Source: Sulfitobacter sediminilitoris
Lineage (GTDB): Bacteria; Pseudomonadota; Alphaproteobacteria; Rhodobacterales; Rhodobacteraceae
Length of the DNA stretch: 64,000 bases
Assembly: GCF_010667575.1 (NCBI RefSeq)
Contig: NZ_JAABNT010000002.1
Span: 1-64,000, forward strand
Direction: 5' to 3'
The first letter of the stretch is position 1. The number at the start of each line of letters is the position of its first letter. Positions 1 through 9,318 of this stretch are shown here, piece by piece. Both the position numbers and the translations under genes were made by a program. Under the pieces are notes generated by a model that saw nothing but the letters and a program-made list of their open reading frames with translations, did no database searches and was not told where the DNA came from.

Positions 1-864
1 CTTTGCCAAATCTACACCGATCATTGTATCAATCATATTGCCGTCCTCTCTCTAGCGTGGCCGTGTACGACCACATCTTTGGCACATTGCGATGCCGTAT
101 GGGGAGGGCGGCAACCATACCATCTCTGGACGGTCGTAACGGTCTATTTCTACTGGCAGTGGTGGCACTATACCCGGCAAAGCTGGGGTATCTCCCGCGC
201 TTATCGGGGCAAAGACCGCGAGGCGATCTATGAAGATGGTTGGCTGGACCAGGCTATCTTCTACGCGATCCCGATCTTCGGCATCATCAGCCGCTCTGCT
301 GAACAGCATCCGACATTCATCGGAATGGAACTTTGGTCATTTCCTGTCCCGCCCGTGGTTGCAGAGTTCTCCGGCTATTTCGCAATGGCGCTTCTGGTCT
401 ATTGGTGCCTCGCCCGTATCCGTGCTGCTGCGCTTGGAAAGCTTGCGACGATACATACGCTCTACATGGCGACGCATTTCGCAATCTTTTATCTGGGTTA
501 CATCGCAACCAGCGACATCACGCTGGGGTGGCTCATGATCAATATCTGGCACAACGCCCAGTACATTCTGTTCGTGTGGATGTATAACAACAAGCGGTTC
601 AGCAATGGCATCGACCCGAATGCGAAAATTCTGTCCTATATCTCGCAGAACGGTCGGATGTGGTTCTACATGCTTACCTGCATCGCGGTCACGGGTGTTA
701 TCTATTGGGGCGTTCTGAGGACGCTGGACTGGCTCTTCTTTGCAGGGCTTTCCGCGACCATTGTTCTCTACCAGATCGTCAACTTCCACCACTACCTGAT
801 CGACACCAAGATCTGGAAGCTCCGCAAGCCAAAGCTGCAAAAGACGCTTGAGATTGACGGCTGA
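1..864 (+). CDS. polytopic membrane protein of unknown function, 5' truncated by the window
   Basis: The frame is open from the first base, so the true start lies outside the window; a TTG at 79 is the only internal start-like codon near the edge and is probably not the start. The readable part holds about six hydrophobic segments. Conserved-looking aromatic and His clusters (WQWWHYTRQSW, NIWHNAQY, NFHHYLIDTKIW) resemble multi-pass proteins that place His pairs at membrane faces. The gene ends 3 nt before an acyltransferase-3 gene, so the two are probably co-transcribed and may both act on an envelope lipid or glycan. I do not recognise a characterised family. The first 50 bases look more hydrophobic in frame 2 (ending at a CT repeat), so a frameshift at the edge cannot be excluded. 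Confidence 0.7.
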   Translation, partial: LCQIYTDHCINHIAVLSLAWPCTTTSLAHCDAVWGGRQPYHLWTVVTVYFYWQWWHYTRQSWGISRAYRGKDREAIYEDGWLDQAIFYAIPIFGIISRSAEQHPTFIGMELWSFPVPPVVAEFSGYFAMALLVYWCLARIRAAALGKLATIHTLYMATHFAIFYLGYIATSDITLGWLMINIWHNAQYILFVWMYNNKRFSNGIDPNAKILSYISQNGRMWFYMLTCIAVTGVIYWGVLRTLDWLFFAGLSATIVLYQIVNFHHYLIDTKIWKLRKPKLQKTLEIDG

Positions 865-867
865 TCC

Positions 868-2046
868 ATGAATGTTTCGCTGAAGGTTCTTAGCCCCGGA
901 AAACGTCTTGCCGAGGCGCTTGCACCGAACCCGGCGGATAATGCATGGCTTGATTGCCTGCGAGCGCTGGCGATAGCGCTCGTCCTTCTGCGCCACGGGC
1001 AGCGGGTTCTGGAAATGGGACCCGCTGCGAGCTTCATCGAAGTCATAAGCGTCAACGGCTGGGCCGGCGTGGACCTCTTCTTTGTGTTGAGCGGCTATCT
1101 CGTTACAGCCGGATTACTGCGTAAATATTCGGAACGGGGTTTCATCGACCTGAGCCAATTCGCGGTCAAACGCATCCGCCGGATCGTGCCGGCTTACTTT
1201 GCCGTATTGACCCTCGTGCTCATCGGTTACTTCCCATCGTTCGCCGTGCCTGATGAAGACCTCGGCACCCGCGTTCTTTATCACCTGTTCTTTCTACAGG
1301 ATGTTTTCCCAAGTGATATCAATGTTGTCTTCTGGTCCTTGGGTGTGGAAGCCAAGTATTACGCGCTCGTTCCCTTTTTGCTGTTCCCCATCCTCCGCAT
1401 CTCGTCCCTGCGCCTGATCCTCTGCCTGGGGCTCATGGCTGTGCTTCTTGGCCCCGCTGTGCGTTGGCTGATTTACGCGACCACTCAGATAGCCGATTAC
1501 AATGCGTTCTGGCAAACGCTGCGCAGTCCGTTTTATGCATGCCTTGAGCCATTTGCGCTGGGGTTTCTGGTGGCGGTTCTGGAGAAGCGTGGGGTCCTTC
1601 GCCTTGGCCCCAAGGCAGCTTCGATGCTGTTTTTTGGTGCGCTGGGTGTTTTGGCGGTCTTCCTGGGTTCTCATATCCTGCTCGAAGATATCGGCACCTG
1701 GGACGCCACTGTTCAACCACTGTTCCTGGCATTGATCTTCGCGGCATTGGTTGTCGCCGCGATCAACATGAAACCCATGAAGAGCCAGTATGAACCGATC
1801 TGTCGTTTTGGTGCGAGGATCAGCTACTCGCTCTATCTTGTCCACTTTCCCCTCATACCGCTCAGCATAAGCCTGACAAACGCCCTTGGCCTTGGCGTTC
1901 CGGCGTTCTGGATGCTTTACACAACCATCAGCATTGCTCATGCCCTGATAATACTCGCCTATATCGAAATACCATTCATGAAATCAAAGAGCCAAGCCCG
2001 GTCGATCCTGCCCGCCCAACATAACGGACAGAACGCGGTCAATTGA
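868..2046 (+). CDS. acyltransferase family 3 (OafA/YrhL-like) membrane protein
   Basis: This 392-residue protein has the pattern of the acyltransferase-3 family, which transfers acyl groups (often acetyl) to sugars or envelope polymers across the inner membrane. Visible motifs are an N-terminal LDCLRALAI followed by LLRHGQ with the family's His, then GVDLFFVLSGY, a basic loop KRIRRIVPAY, and FWSLGVEAKYY, the counterpart of the family WSL-VE-FY motif. About ten hydrophobic segments fill the rest. It starts 3 nt after the upstream membrane protein stop, so the pair looks like an operon. The acceptor molecule cannot be told from the sequence. Confidence 0.88.
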   Translation: MNVSLKVLSPGKRLAEALAPNPADNAWLDCLRALAIALVLLRHGQRVLEMGPAASFIEVISVNGWAGVDLFFVLSGYLVTAGLLRKYSERGFIDLSQFAVKRIRRIVPAYFAVLTLVLIGYFPSFAVPDEDLGTRVLYHLFFLQDVFPSDINVVFWSLGVEAKYYALVPFLLFPILRISSLRLILCLGLMAVLLGPAVRWLIYATTQIADYNAFWQTLRSPFYACLEPFALGFLVAVLEKRGVLRLGPKAASMLFFGALGVLAVFLGSHILLEDIGTWDATVQPLFLALIFAALVVAAINMKPMKSQYEPICRFGARISYSLYLVHFPLIPLSISLTNALGLGVPAFWMLYTTISIAHALIILAYIEIPFMKSKSQARSILPAQHNGQNAVN

Positions 2047-2290
2047 CTGTTCTAAGAAGGGTCACCGCCCGAAAGAATGACTGTCTTCGATTGAGCTCTG
2101 GGTACTGACAAGAACGCCAATCCCATCATCTTGGTGATCTTAAATGCGCGCCATGCGGACCTTCGCCGCACCCCACCCCCCGCGTGATGCCCCTCCAACC
2201 GAGTCCCGGCTGAGCCATCCGCCGGAATACGGACTGGCAGCCGCTGCCCCAACGCTATTATAGAGAAGCGACACCAAGGGGAGCACGTTC
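2047..2290. other. intergenic region upstream of polA
   Basis: These 244 bases separate the acyltransferase stop from polA. I see no convincing coding frame (the short minus-strand frame here lacks any family signature), no clear hairpin terminator and no recognisable RNA. The last bases carry the polA ribosome binding site, GGGGAG at about 2278-2283, so the promoter of polA presumably lies here. Confidence 0.4.
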
Positions 2291-5104
2291 ATGTCCGGAA
2301 CATTCGGCAAAGGCCATCATCTGCATTTGATTGATGGCTCCGCTTTTATCTTTCGCGCCTTCCACGCACTGCCGCCACTGACGCGCAAATCCGACGGCCT
2401 GCCCATCGGAGCGGTGTCAGGGTTCTGCAACATGATCTTCAAGATGGTCGAGGACAATCGCGGACCCGACGCGCCCACCCATGTCGCCGTGATCTTTGAC
2501 AAGGGCAGCCATACATTTCGCAACGACATGTATGATCAGTACAAGGCCAACCGCGAGGCGATGCCCGAAGAGCTGCGTCCGCAAATCCCCCTGACCCGCC
2601 GTGCGACCGAAGCCTTCAACATCGCCTGCAAGGAGAAAGAAGGATACGAGGCTGATGACATCATTGCCACGCTGGCCGTTCAGGCGCGCGAGGCCGGGGG
2701 GCGCTGCACCATCATCAGCTCTGACAAGGATCTGATGCAATTGGTGGGCGATGGCGTCGAAATGCTGGATGCCATGAAGAACACGCGCATCGACCGCGAG
2801 GGCGTTCTTGAGAAATTCGGCGTTTATCCGGAACACGTGGTCGACGTGCAGGCGCTGGCGGGCGATTCCGTTGACAACGTACCGGGTGCGCCGGGTATCG
2901 GGATCAAGACAGCGGCCCTGTTGATCAACGAATACGGCGATCTTGAAACCCTGCTGGAGCGTGCCTCCGAGATCAAGCAACCCAAACGACGCGAAACACT
3001 GATCGAACATGCCGACCAGATCAGACTGTCACGCAAACTGGTATTGCTGGATGACAAAACCCCGCTCGATTTCACGCTCGACGATCTTGAGGTCAAAGAG
3101 CCGGACGCCGATACGCTGCTCGCATTCCTGGCCGAGATGGAGTTCCGCACGCTGACCAAACGGGTGGCAGAACAGATGGGCAAGGAGATGCCCACGATCG
3201 AGGACACGCCGGCGCTGCCGGACGCGCCGCAGATCGACGACATCCCTTTTGACGCGGACAAGTACGAGCAGGTCAGCGATGCATCCGCCCTGCAAAAGTG
3301 GATCGATGCGATCTACGAGGTAGGCTACGTTGCCGTGGATACCGAGACAACCGGCCTGAACGAGATGACTGCCGAACTGGTGGGCATTTCGCTGGCCACG
3401 GAGCCGGGCAAGGCGTGCTATATCCCGCTGATACACAAGGCCAACCGGGGCAATGATCTGTTCGGCTCGGACGATCTGGCCGAAGGCCAGATGCCGCTTG
3501 AGCAGGCGTTGGAGATGCTGACGCCCATGCTGGAGGATCCAAGCATCCTCAAGATCGGGCAGAACATGAAATACGATGCCAAGATCTTTGCCCAGATCGG
3601 CATCACCGTGGCCCCGTTCGATGATACGATGCTGATGTCCTACGCCCAGCACGCCGGCCTGCACGGTCATGGCATGGACACGTTAAGCGAACGTTACCTC
3701 AACCACACACCAATCCCGATCAAACCACTGCTGGGATCAGGCAAGAGTGCAATTACTTTTGACAAGGTCCCATTGGAGGACGCGGTCAAATACGCGGCCG
3801 AGGACGCGGATATCACACTGCGTCTGTGGCAGTTGCTTAAACCCCAGTTGCATATGGCGCAGGTCACCCGCGTTTACGAACGTCTTGAACGCCCGCTGGT
3901 GCCGGTGCTGGCCCAGATGGAACGTTCCGGCATCAAGGTGGATCGCGACACGCTGTCGCGGATGTCCAACGCATTTTCGCAGAAAATGGTGGGGCTGGAG
4001 GATGAAATTTTCGAGCTGGCTGGGCGCAAGTTCAGCGTCGGCTCTCCCAAGCAGATCGGTGAAATCCTATTCGACGAAATGGATCTGGAACTGCCCGACG
4101 GAAAGAAACCCAAGAAGGGCAAATCAGGCGCGTGGAGCACGGGCGCCGACGTGCTGGAAGACCTCGCCACCGTGCACGACCTGCCGCGCCGTATTCTTGA
4201 CTGGCGACAGTTGGACAAGCTGAAATCGACCTATACCGACGCGCTGCAGAACCATATCAATCCTGATACCGGCCGCGTGCACACGTCCTATTCCATCGCC
4301 GGTGCCTCAACCGGGCGGCTTGCCTCCACCGATCCGAACCTGCAGAACATCCCGATCCGCACCGAAGAAGGCCGCCGCATCCGCGAGGCCTTTGTGGCCG
4401 AAGAGGGCAAGACGCTGGTCGCGCTTGATTATTCCCAGATTGAGTTGCGCATCTTGGCACATATCGCGGACCTGCCTGCGCTCAAGGACGCTTTCGCACG
4501 CGGCGATGACATTCACGCCATGACCGCGTCCGAGATGTTCGATGTGCCGATGGAAGAGATGACCCCCGACATCCGGCGCCGCGCCAAGGCGATCAATTTC
4601 GGTGTGATCTATGGCATTTCCGGCTTTGGCCTTGCCCGCAACCTGCGCATTCCTCGGGCCGAAGCGCAGGGCTTTATCGACCGCTATTTCGAACGTTTCC
4701 CCGGCATCCGCACCTACATGGATGACACCAAGACCTTCGCAAAGGAACATTGCTACGTTCAGACGCTCTTTGGCCGCAAGATCCACACGCCAGAGATTGC
4801 GTCGAAAGGGCCGCGCGCCGGGTTCGCCGCCCGCGCCGCAATTAACGCGCCGATTCAGGGCACGGCGGCAGACGTCATTCGCCGCGCAATGATCCGCATG
4901 CCGGATGCGATTGCCGATCTGCCCGCCAAGATGCTTTTGCAAGTCCATGACGAATTGCTGTTCGAGGTTGAGCAGGGATCAGAGGATAAGCTGATCGACG
5001 CCGCACGCGAGGTGATGGAAAACGCGAACGATCCCGTTGTGAAACTTGACGTGAAGCTGACGGTGGATGCAGGCACTGGCCAGAACTGGGCCGAAGCGCA
5101 CTGA
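2291..5104 (+). CDS. polA: DNA polymerase I
   Basis: At 937 residues this is a full-length DNA polymerase I, used in Okazaki fragment maturation and excision repair. The N-terminal third is the 5'-3' exonuclease (flap nuclease) with LIDGSAFIFRAFHA and the EADD and DSVDNVPG metal-binding motifs. The middle carries a 3'-5' exonuclease domain whose first motif AVDTETTGL is intact, so proofreading is likely. The C-terminal part is the polymerase domain with YSQIELR (motif A), RRRAKAINFGVIYG (O helix, motif B) and QVHDELLFE (motif C). The ATG at 2291 follows a good GGGGAG site. A GST-like gene begins 5 nt downstream and may be read from the same transcript. Confidence 0.98.
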   Translation: MSGTFGKGHHLHLIDGSAFIFRAFHALPPLTRKSDGLPIGAVSGFCNMIFKMVEDNRGPDAPTHVAVIFDKGSHTFRNDMYDQYKANREAMPEELRPQIPLTRRATEAFNIACKEKEGYEADDIIATLAVQAREAGGRCTIISSDKDLMQLVGDGVEMLDAMKNTRIDREGVLEKFGVYPEHVVDVQALAGDSVDNVPGAPGIGIKTAALLINEYGDLETLLERASEIKQPKRRETLIEHADQIRLSRKLVLLDDKTPLDFTLDDLEVKEPDADTLLAFLAEMEFRTLTKRVAEQMGKEMPTIEDTPALPDAPQIDDIPFDADKYEQVSDASALQKWIDAIYEVGYVAVDTETTGLNEMTAELVGISLATEPGKACYIPLIHKANRGNDLFGSDDLAEGQMPLEQALEMLTPMLEDPSILKIGQNMKYDAKIFAQIGITVAPFDDTMLMSYAQHAGLHGHGMDTLSERYLNHTPIPIKPLLGSGKSAITFDKVPLEDAVKYAAEDADITLRLWQLLKPQLHMAQVTRVYERLERPLVPVLAQMERSGIKVDRDTLSRMSNAFSQKMVGLEDEIFELAGRKFSVGSPKQIGEILFDEMDLELPDGKKPKKGKSGAWSTGADVLEDLATVHDLPRRILDWRQLDKLKSTYTDALQNHINPDTGRVHTSYSIAGASTGRLASTDPNLQNIPIRTEEGRRIREAFVAEEGKTLVALDYSQIELRILAHIADLPALKDAFARGDDIHAMTASEMFDVPMEEMTPDIRRRAKAINFGVIYGISGFGLARNLRIPRAEAQGFIDRYFERFPGIRTYMDDTKTFAKEHCYVQTLFGRKIHTPEIASKGPRAGFAARAAINAPIQGTAADVIRRAMIRMPDAIADLPAKMLLQVHDELLFEVEQGSEDKLIDAAREVMENANDPVVKLDVKLTVDAGTGQNWAEAH

Positions 5105-5109
5105 CCGCC

Positions 5110-5739
5110 ATGCAGCCGCCTGTCCTGTATTCGTTTCGCCGCTGCCCCTATGCCATGCGCGCACGGTTGGCGCTGGCCAGTTCAGGTATGCAAGTCGAAC
5201 TGCGCGAGGTCGTGCTGCGGGACAAGCCGGAGGCATTTCTGAAACTGTCCCCCAGTGCCACGGTACCCTGTCTGGCGACACCTGAGGCTGTGATCGACGA
5301 GAGCCTCGATATCATGATCTGGGCCTTGCGTCAGAGCGACCCAGAAGGCTGGCTGGACATGCCGGACACCGGTTTTGAGTGGATCGCCCGCTGTGACGGC
5401 CCCTTCAAGAATGCACTGGACCGAACAAAATACGCGACCCGCTATCCGGACGAAGACCCCGACAGGCATCGCGCGCTTGCTTCGGACTATCTGCGCGATC
5501 TGGACAGACAGGTCGAGAACTGGATTTTCGACAAGCCGACACTGGCCGATTTTGCAATCCTGCCTTTCGTGCGGCAATTCGCCTTCATCGACAAGCCATG
5601 GTTCGATGCGCAGCCATGGAGCCAGCTTCAGCAGTGGCTGGAGCGGTTTTTGTCTTCGCCTCGGTTCGCGCAGATCATGCCCAAATACACACAATGGAAA
5701 CCGGGCGACACGCCGGTTCTGTTTCCTGCGTCCAGCTGA
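5110..5739 (+). CDS. glutathione S-transferase family protein
   Basis: The 209-residue product starts with a thioredoxin-fold GST N-terminal domain: LYSFRRCPYAMRARLAL has the Cys-Pro-Tyr arrangement of the omega/zeta-type and stringent-starvation-like GSTs, and ATVPCL carries the cis-Pro that contacts glutathione. The second half is alpha-helical with the conserved N-capping stretch TLADFAILPFVRQF. It starts 5 nt after the polA stop, suggesting read-through transcription. The substrate is unknown. A Cys rather than Ser or Tyr at the active position suggests thiol-transferase or dehydroascorbate-type chemistry, which is inference. Confidence 0.88.
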   Translation: MQPPVLYSFRRCPYAMRARLALASSGMQVELREVVLRDKPEAFLKLSPSATVPCLATPEAVIDESLDIMIWALRQSDPEGWLDMPDTGFEWIARCDGPFKNALDRTKYATRYPDEDPDRHRALASDYLRDLDRQVENWIFDKPTLADFAILPFVRQFAFIDKPWFDAQPWSQLQQWLERFLSSPRFAQIMPKYTQWKPGDTPVLFPASS

Positions 5740-5788
5740 CCGCCTGATTGTGTCCTCCAGACGCGGTCAGGAGGGAATGGAAACACGG

Positions 5789-6016
5789 CTACTCCTGCCG
5801 CACCAGTCTCGCGACCAACCGACGCGTGATCGGTGCGACAACCAAAACCGCAGGGAACGCGACCATCCAGCTTGGCACCCATGCCGCAAACCAGAGATCG
5901 AAAAAGTCAGGTACGGCGCCCACCGCGCGCAAAGTCGAAATACCCGATACGAGAAAAGACATCAGTCCAGACAGGATAAAGCCAAAGAGAACAGGGGAAA
6001 ACCGCGCTGGGATCAT
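5789..6016 (-). CDS. DUF2798 family small membrane protein
   Basis: This 75-residue protein has two hydrophobic segments separated by a short loop with FFDLWFAAWVPSW, the layout of DUF2798 proteins, whose function is unknown. I chose the ATG at 6016 because it overlaps the stop of the upstream hyi-like gene as ATGA, the junction type used throughout this window; a TTG five codons earlier is possible. It ends an operon of DUF1285, hyi-like and DUF2798 genes. The C-terminus is basic (RRLVARLVR), expected on the cytoplasmic side. Confidence 0.75.
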   Translation of the reverse strand: MIPARFSPVLFGFILSGLMSFLVSGISTLRAVGAVPDFFDLWFAAWVPSWMVAFPAVLVVAPITRRLVARLVRQE

Positions 6017-6774
6017 GATCTTTTCATCCAATTCAAAGTGTCGCCGGTACGTCCATCGGTGTGGTACTCCGCGCTGATCCAGCCGTCATAGCCAGAGCTA
6101 TCGATCCGGTCAAACAATGTGCCAAAATCCACATTACCGCTGCCCGGAACACCGCGTTTGGGCGTGTCGCCGATCTGAATATGGCGGGCCAACGGACTGT
6201 ATTCGTCAAACACCGCGATCGCGTCCCCGTGGATCATCTGCGCATGGTAGCTGTCGTATTGCAGCGCGACGTTCGGCGCATCCACCGCTATCAGGACTTC
6301 GGCGGCCAGACCGTAGTCGCACATGAAATAACCGGGCATCGCGGTCTTATTGAGCGGTTCAACCGTCAGGGTCAGCCCGTCTGGTGCACACTCAGCCGCC
6401 CAGCACAGATTATCAACGAAGGTTTGCTTGGCCTTCTGCCCCTCAGCTTCGCCCGACATGACGTGAACAAAGGAAACCCCCAGCGCCTCGGCGTAGCGAT
6501 AGGCGCGCACGATGTCGCGGCGGAAACGCTCCACCATGTCGGGCTGCGCGGCAAAGCCCCTTGGACCGCCGGTATAGTTTGGAGGCGGGGCGTTCAGCAG
6601 GATCATCTGCAAACCATTGGCCGTCAGCGCGCGCTGCGTTTCCATGGCAGCGATGTCATAGGGGAAAAGTACCTCGACAGCCTCAAATCCCGCGTCCGCT
6701 GCGGCGTCAAAGCGATCAAGATAGGGCAGTTCAGACCAAAGGAAGGTGAGGTTGGCGGCAAACTTCAGGGGCAT
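6013..6774 (-). CDS. hyi: hydroxypyruvate isomerase family TIM-barrel protein
   Basis: The 253-residue protein is a single xylose-isomerase-like TIM barrel. It shows the N-terminal FAANLTFLWSELP, the metal-site Glu in TVEPLNK, YDSYHAQ, HIQIGDTPKRGVPGSGNVDF and a C-terminal ISAEYH, all typical of hydroxypyruvate isomerase and its relatives (OtnI, YgbM). Hydroxypyruvate isomerase interconverts hydroxypyruvate and tartronate semialdehyde in glyoxylate metabolism. No glyoxylate carboligase or tartronate semialdehyde reductase gene is adjacent, so the exact substrate is uncertain. The start directly abuts the stop of DUF1285, and the stop overlaps DUF2798 by ATGA. Confidence 0.85.
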   Translation of the reverse strand: MPLKFAANLTFLWSELPYLDRFDAAADAGFEAVEVLFPYDIAAMETQRALTANGLQMILLNAPPPNYTGGPRGFAAQPDMVERFRRDIVRAYRYAEALGVSFVHVMSGEAEGQKAKQTFVDNLCWAAECAPDGLTLTVEPLNKTAMPGYFMCDYGLAAEVLIAVDAPNVALQYDSYHAQMIHGDAIAVFDEYSPLARHIQIGDTPKRGVPGSGNVDFGTLFDRIDSSGYDGWISAEYHTDGRTGDTLNWMKRS

Positions 6775-7377
6775 TCAGGCATCTTGTGGCAATTCATCTG
6801 ATGGTATGATGCCAAAGAACGCGCCGCCTGACCACACGCCAAACCAACCGTCATGATGTACCCCAAGATCGACAAGCCGGTAAAAGCTCTTGCGGTCGAT
6901 CAGCGCCTCAAGATTGCGTCGGATCAGCACGTAGGGCGACGGCTCCCCGGTTTCGGGGTCACGAACCACACGGATCGGGTGATCCGGGCCCGCCTTGGCC
7001 TGATCGTCGACATTGGTCGTGAACGTCAGCGTCTGGTCCGCTCCCGCACCGGTGACATCGAAATCGACTGCGACAAATGGCGCATCCTCGACCTGTATCC
7101 CGACCTTCTCAACTGGGGTGACAAGGAAATAATCGTCGCCCTCGCGCCACAGAATCGTTGCGAAAAGTTTGACCAGTTCCTTCCGCCCGATGGGCGTTCC
7201 TTCGTAAAACCATGTCCCGTCACGCTTAATCTGCATGTCCAGATCACCGCAAAACGGTGGGTTCCATTTCTCCAACGGCGGCAAACCGCGCGATTTTGCT
7301 GCTTTTGCAGACGCTGCGAGGCTGCTGGCGGTCGGGGTCACAGTTTTTTGTCCGCTCATTGCTTTTGCCATTTCCAC
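6775..7377 (-). CDS. DUF1285 domain-containing protein
   Basis: The 200-residue product matches the DUF1285 layout: PLEKWNPPFCGDLDMQI followed by W-F-Y-EGTPIGR, a central LVTPVEKVGIQVEDAPF and a C-terminal YVLIRRNLEALIDRKSFYRLV that ends in a small Gly-rich tail. The function is not known; the fold is reported to be a small beta-rich domain. The first 30 residues are low-complexity (Ala, Ser, Lys) and may be disordered. The GTG at 7377 gives the longest product; an ATG two codons later is just as plausible. It is the first gene of a three-gene minus-strand operon and is transcribed divergently from moxR across about 50 nt. Confidence 0.78.
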   Translation of the reverse strand: MEMAKAMSGQKTVTPTASSLAASAKAAKSRGLPPLEKWNPPFCGDLDMQIKRDGTWFYEGTPIGRKELVKLFATILWREGDDYFLVTPVEKVGIQVEDAPFVAVDFDVTGAGADQTLTFTTNVDDQAKAGPDHPIRVVRDPETGEPSPYVLIRRNLEALIDRKSFYRLVDLGVHHDGWFGVWSGGAFFGIIPSDELPQDA

Positions 7378-7429
7378 TTAAAGAGATAGATTTACACTAA
7401 CGCTATATAATCCCGAGGAAGCAATTGTC

Positions 7430-8437
7430 ATGACCAAGGCCGAAGACATGGTGGCGCAGATCGAAGCATTGGGCGAAAAGCTCGCCGAGGCGAAGAAGTC
7501 CATCACCAACCGTTTCATCGGTCAGGAGCGCGTGGTTGAGCTGACTTTGACCGCCCTGCTGTGTGGTGGTCACGGACTGCTGATTGGTCTGCCGGGGTTG
7601 GGCAAGACCCGGCTGGTTGAAACCCTGAGCACCGTGATGGGCCTGCATGGCAATCGGGTTCAGTTTACCCCTGACCTGATGCCTGCGGACATCCTGGGAT
7701 CGGAAGTTCTGGACACCGCCGAAGATGGCAGCCGCGCTTTTCGTTTCATCGAAGGGCCGATTTTCTGCCAGCTTTTGATGGCGGATGAGATCAACCGTGC
7801 CTCGCCCCGGACGCAATCGGCGCTGTTGCAGGCGATGCAGGAAAAGACCGTGACCGTTGCTGGCAAGGACCGCCCATTGGGTGTGCCGTTCCATGTATTG
7901 GCCACGCAGAACCCCATCGAGCAAGAAGGCACATACCCCCTGCCAGAAGCGCAGCTTGACCGTTTCCTCGTTCAAATCGACGTGGCTTATCCGGATCGCG
8001 ATACGGAGCGTGACATCCTGCTGGCAACAACGGGTGAGACCGAAGCCAAGTCCACACAAGTCTTTTCTGCTGAAGAACTGATCGAGGCCCAGCGCGTGTT
8101 GCGCCGCATGCCGGTGGGCGATTCTGTGGTTGAAATGATCCTTGATCTGGTCCGGGCCTTCCGCCCCGAAGAAGAAAGCGCCAGCCAGCAGGTGCGCGAA
8201 ACAGTGGCTTGGGGTCCCGGCCCGCGTGCGGCGCAGGCGCTAATGCTGGCTGTACGCGCCAAGGCGTTGCTGAACGGGCGGCTTGCCCCTTCTGCCGATG
8301 ACGTGCTTGACATGGCGCGGCCTGTGTTGAGCCACCGAATGGCGCTGAACTTTGCCGCTCGCGCACGCGGAGACAGCTTGCAAGGTCTGATTGATGAAAC
8401 CGCCGCCACGCTGACCGGGTCAAAGGCCGCCGCGTGA
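7430..8437 (+). CDS. moxR: MoxR family AAA+ ATPase
   Basis: The 335-residue protein is a MoxR-type AAA+ ATPase. Walker A is GLPGLGKTRL near residue 60, Walker B is LLMADEINRASPRTQ near residue 120, and the sensor segment ATQNPIEQEGTYPLPEAQLDRF is essentially the family consensus. MoxR ATPases act as chaperones that mature or activate partner proteins, usually encoded next to them together with DUF58 and von Willebrand-type proteins. Here the partner genes follow directly: the stop overlaps the DUF58 start by 4 nt (GTGA). The start ATG at 7430 has the weak site GAGGAAG upstream. Confidence 0.95.
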   Translation: MTKAEDMVAQIEALGEKLAEAKKSITNRFIGQERVVELTLTALLCGGHGLLIGLPGLGKTRLVETLSTVMGLHGNRVQFTPDLMPADILGSEVLDTAEDGSRAFRFIEGPIFCQLLMADEINRASPRTQSALLQAMQEKTVTVAGKDRPLGVPFHVLATQNPIEQEGTYPLPEAQLDRFLVQIDVAYPDRDTERDILLATTGETEAKSTQVFSAEELIEAQRVLRRMPVGDSVVEMILDLVRAFRPEEESASQQVRETVAWGPGPRAAQALMLAVRAKALLNGRLAPSADDVLDMARPVLSHRMALNFAARARGDSLQGLIDETAATLTGSKAAA

Positions 8438-9318
8438 ATACGCCCCTCACCCTTCGTGCTGACGCAGAAGATCAGGCGTCCCGGCTGCCCGCCCTTCTGG
8501 CGCGGGCAGAACACCTTGCGGGCACGGTCCTGCTTGGGGCGCATGGGCGCAGGCGTGCTGGTGTGGGGGATGATTTCTGGCAATACCGTCCGGCGCAGAT
8601 GGGCGACAGCCGCCGCATGATCGACCATCGTAGATCGGCAATGGGTGATCAGGAATTCGTTCGCGAACGCGAATGGCAGATTGCGCAATCCGTCATGCTT
8701 TGGGTCGATCAGGGCGCCTCTATGCGCTTTTCTTCCGAAAAATCGTTACCGCAGAAAGCAGATCGCGCACGGCTGTTGGGGCTGGCACTGGCCATCATGC
8801 TGTTGCGTGGAGGAGAGCGCGTCGGCCTGACCGGGACAGCATTGCCGCCACGCCGGGGTAATCCGCAGGTGCTGCGACTGGCCGAGATGTTTTGTCAGGA
8901 TGACGAGACTGACTACAGCCCGCCAGAACATCGTGCGATGATCCCGCATGCGCGGGCAGTCTTTATCTCTGATTTCATGGGTGATCTCGACGGGGTGCAA
9001 ACGGCCCTTACCAAGGCCGCGGACCGGGGCGTGCGCGGTGTACTTTATCACGTGCTCGACCCGTCAGAAGAACTGTTTCCCTTCACGGGCCGCACGATTT
9101 TCGAGAGCGTCGGCGGCACGCTGCGACATGAAACGCTCAAGGCCAATGACCTTAAGGACCGCTATCTTGAACGGCTGGCCGCCCGCAAGGCAGAGCTTCA
9201 AAGGCTCTGTGCGCTGACCGGCTGGCAATACGGATTGCACCACACCGACCATTCGGCCCAATCCGCGCTGCTTTGGCTGTACGGGGCACTTGATGCACGT
9301 GCGGGGGTAGCAGCGTGA
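8434..9318 (+). CDS. DUF58 domain-containing protein
   Basis: At 294 residues this is a DUF58 protein, the usual partner of MoxR. The diagnostic block is GVGDDFWQYRPAQMGDSRRMIDHRRSA, followed by a degenerate von Willebrand-like strand MLWVDQGASM in which a MIDAS-like D-x-S-x-S is not intact (D-Q-G-A-S). There is no signal peptide or membrane segment. GTG at 8434 overlaps the moxR stop and the gene's own stop overlaps the next start, so translation of the four genes is probably coupled. The role is inferred from context as a cytoplasmic adaptor between MoxR and the two membrane proteins downstream. Confidence 0.92.
   Translation: MNTPLTLRADAEDQASRLPALLARAEHLAGTVLLGAHGRRRAGVGDDFWQYRPAQMGDSRRMIDHRRSAMGDQEFVREREWQIAQSVMLWVDQGASMRFSSEKSLPQKADRARLLGLALAIMLLRGGERVGLTGTALPPRRGNPQVLRLAEMFCQDDETDYSPPEHRAMIPHARAVFISDFMGDLDGVQTALTKAADRGVRGVLYHVLDPSEELFPFTGRTIFESVGGTLRHETLKANDLKDRYLERLAARKAELQRLCALTGWQYGLHHTDHSAQSALLWLYGALDARAGVAA

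Noticed and set aside
2052-2252. 66-codon minus-strand frame upstream of polA
   Set aside because: No ribosome site, Arg/Gly-rich composition and no family feature.
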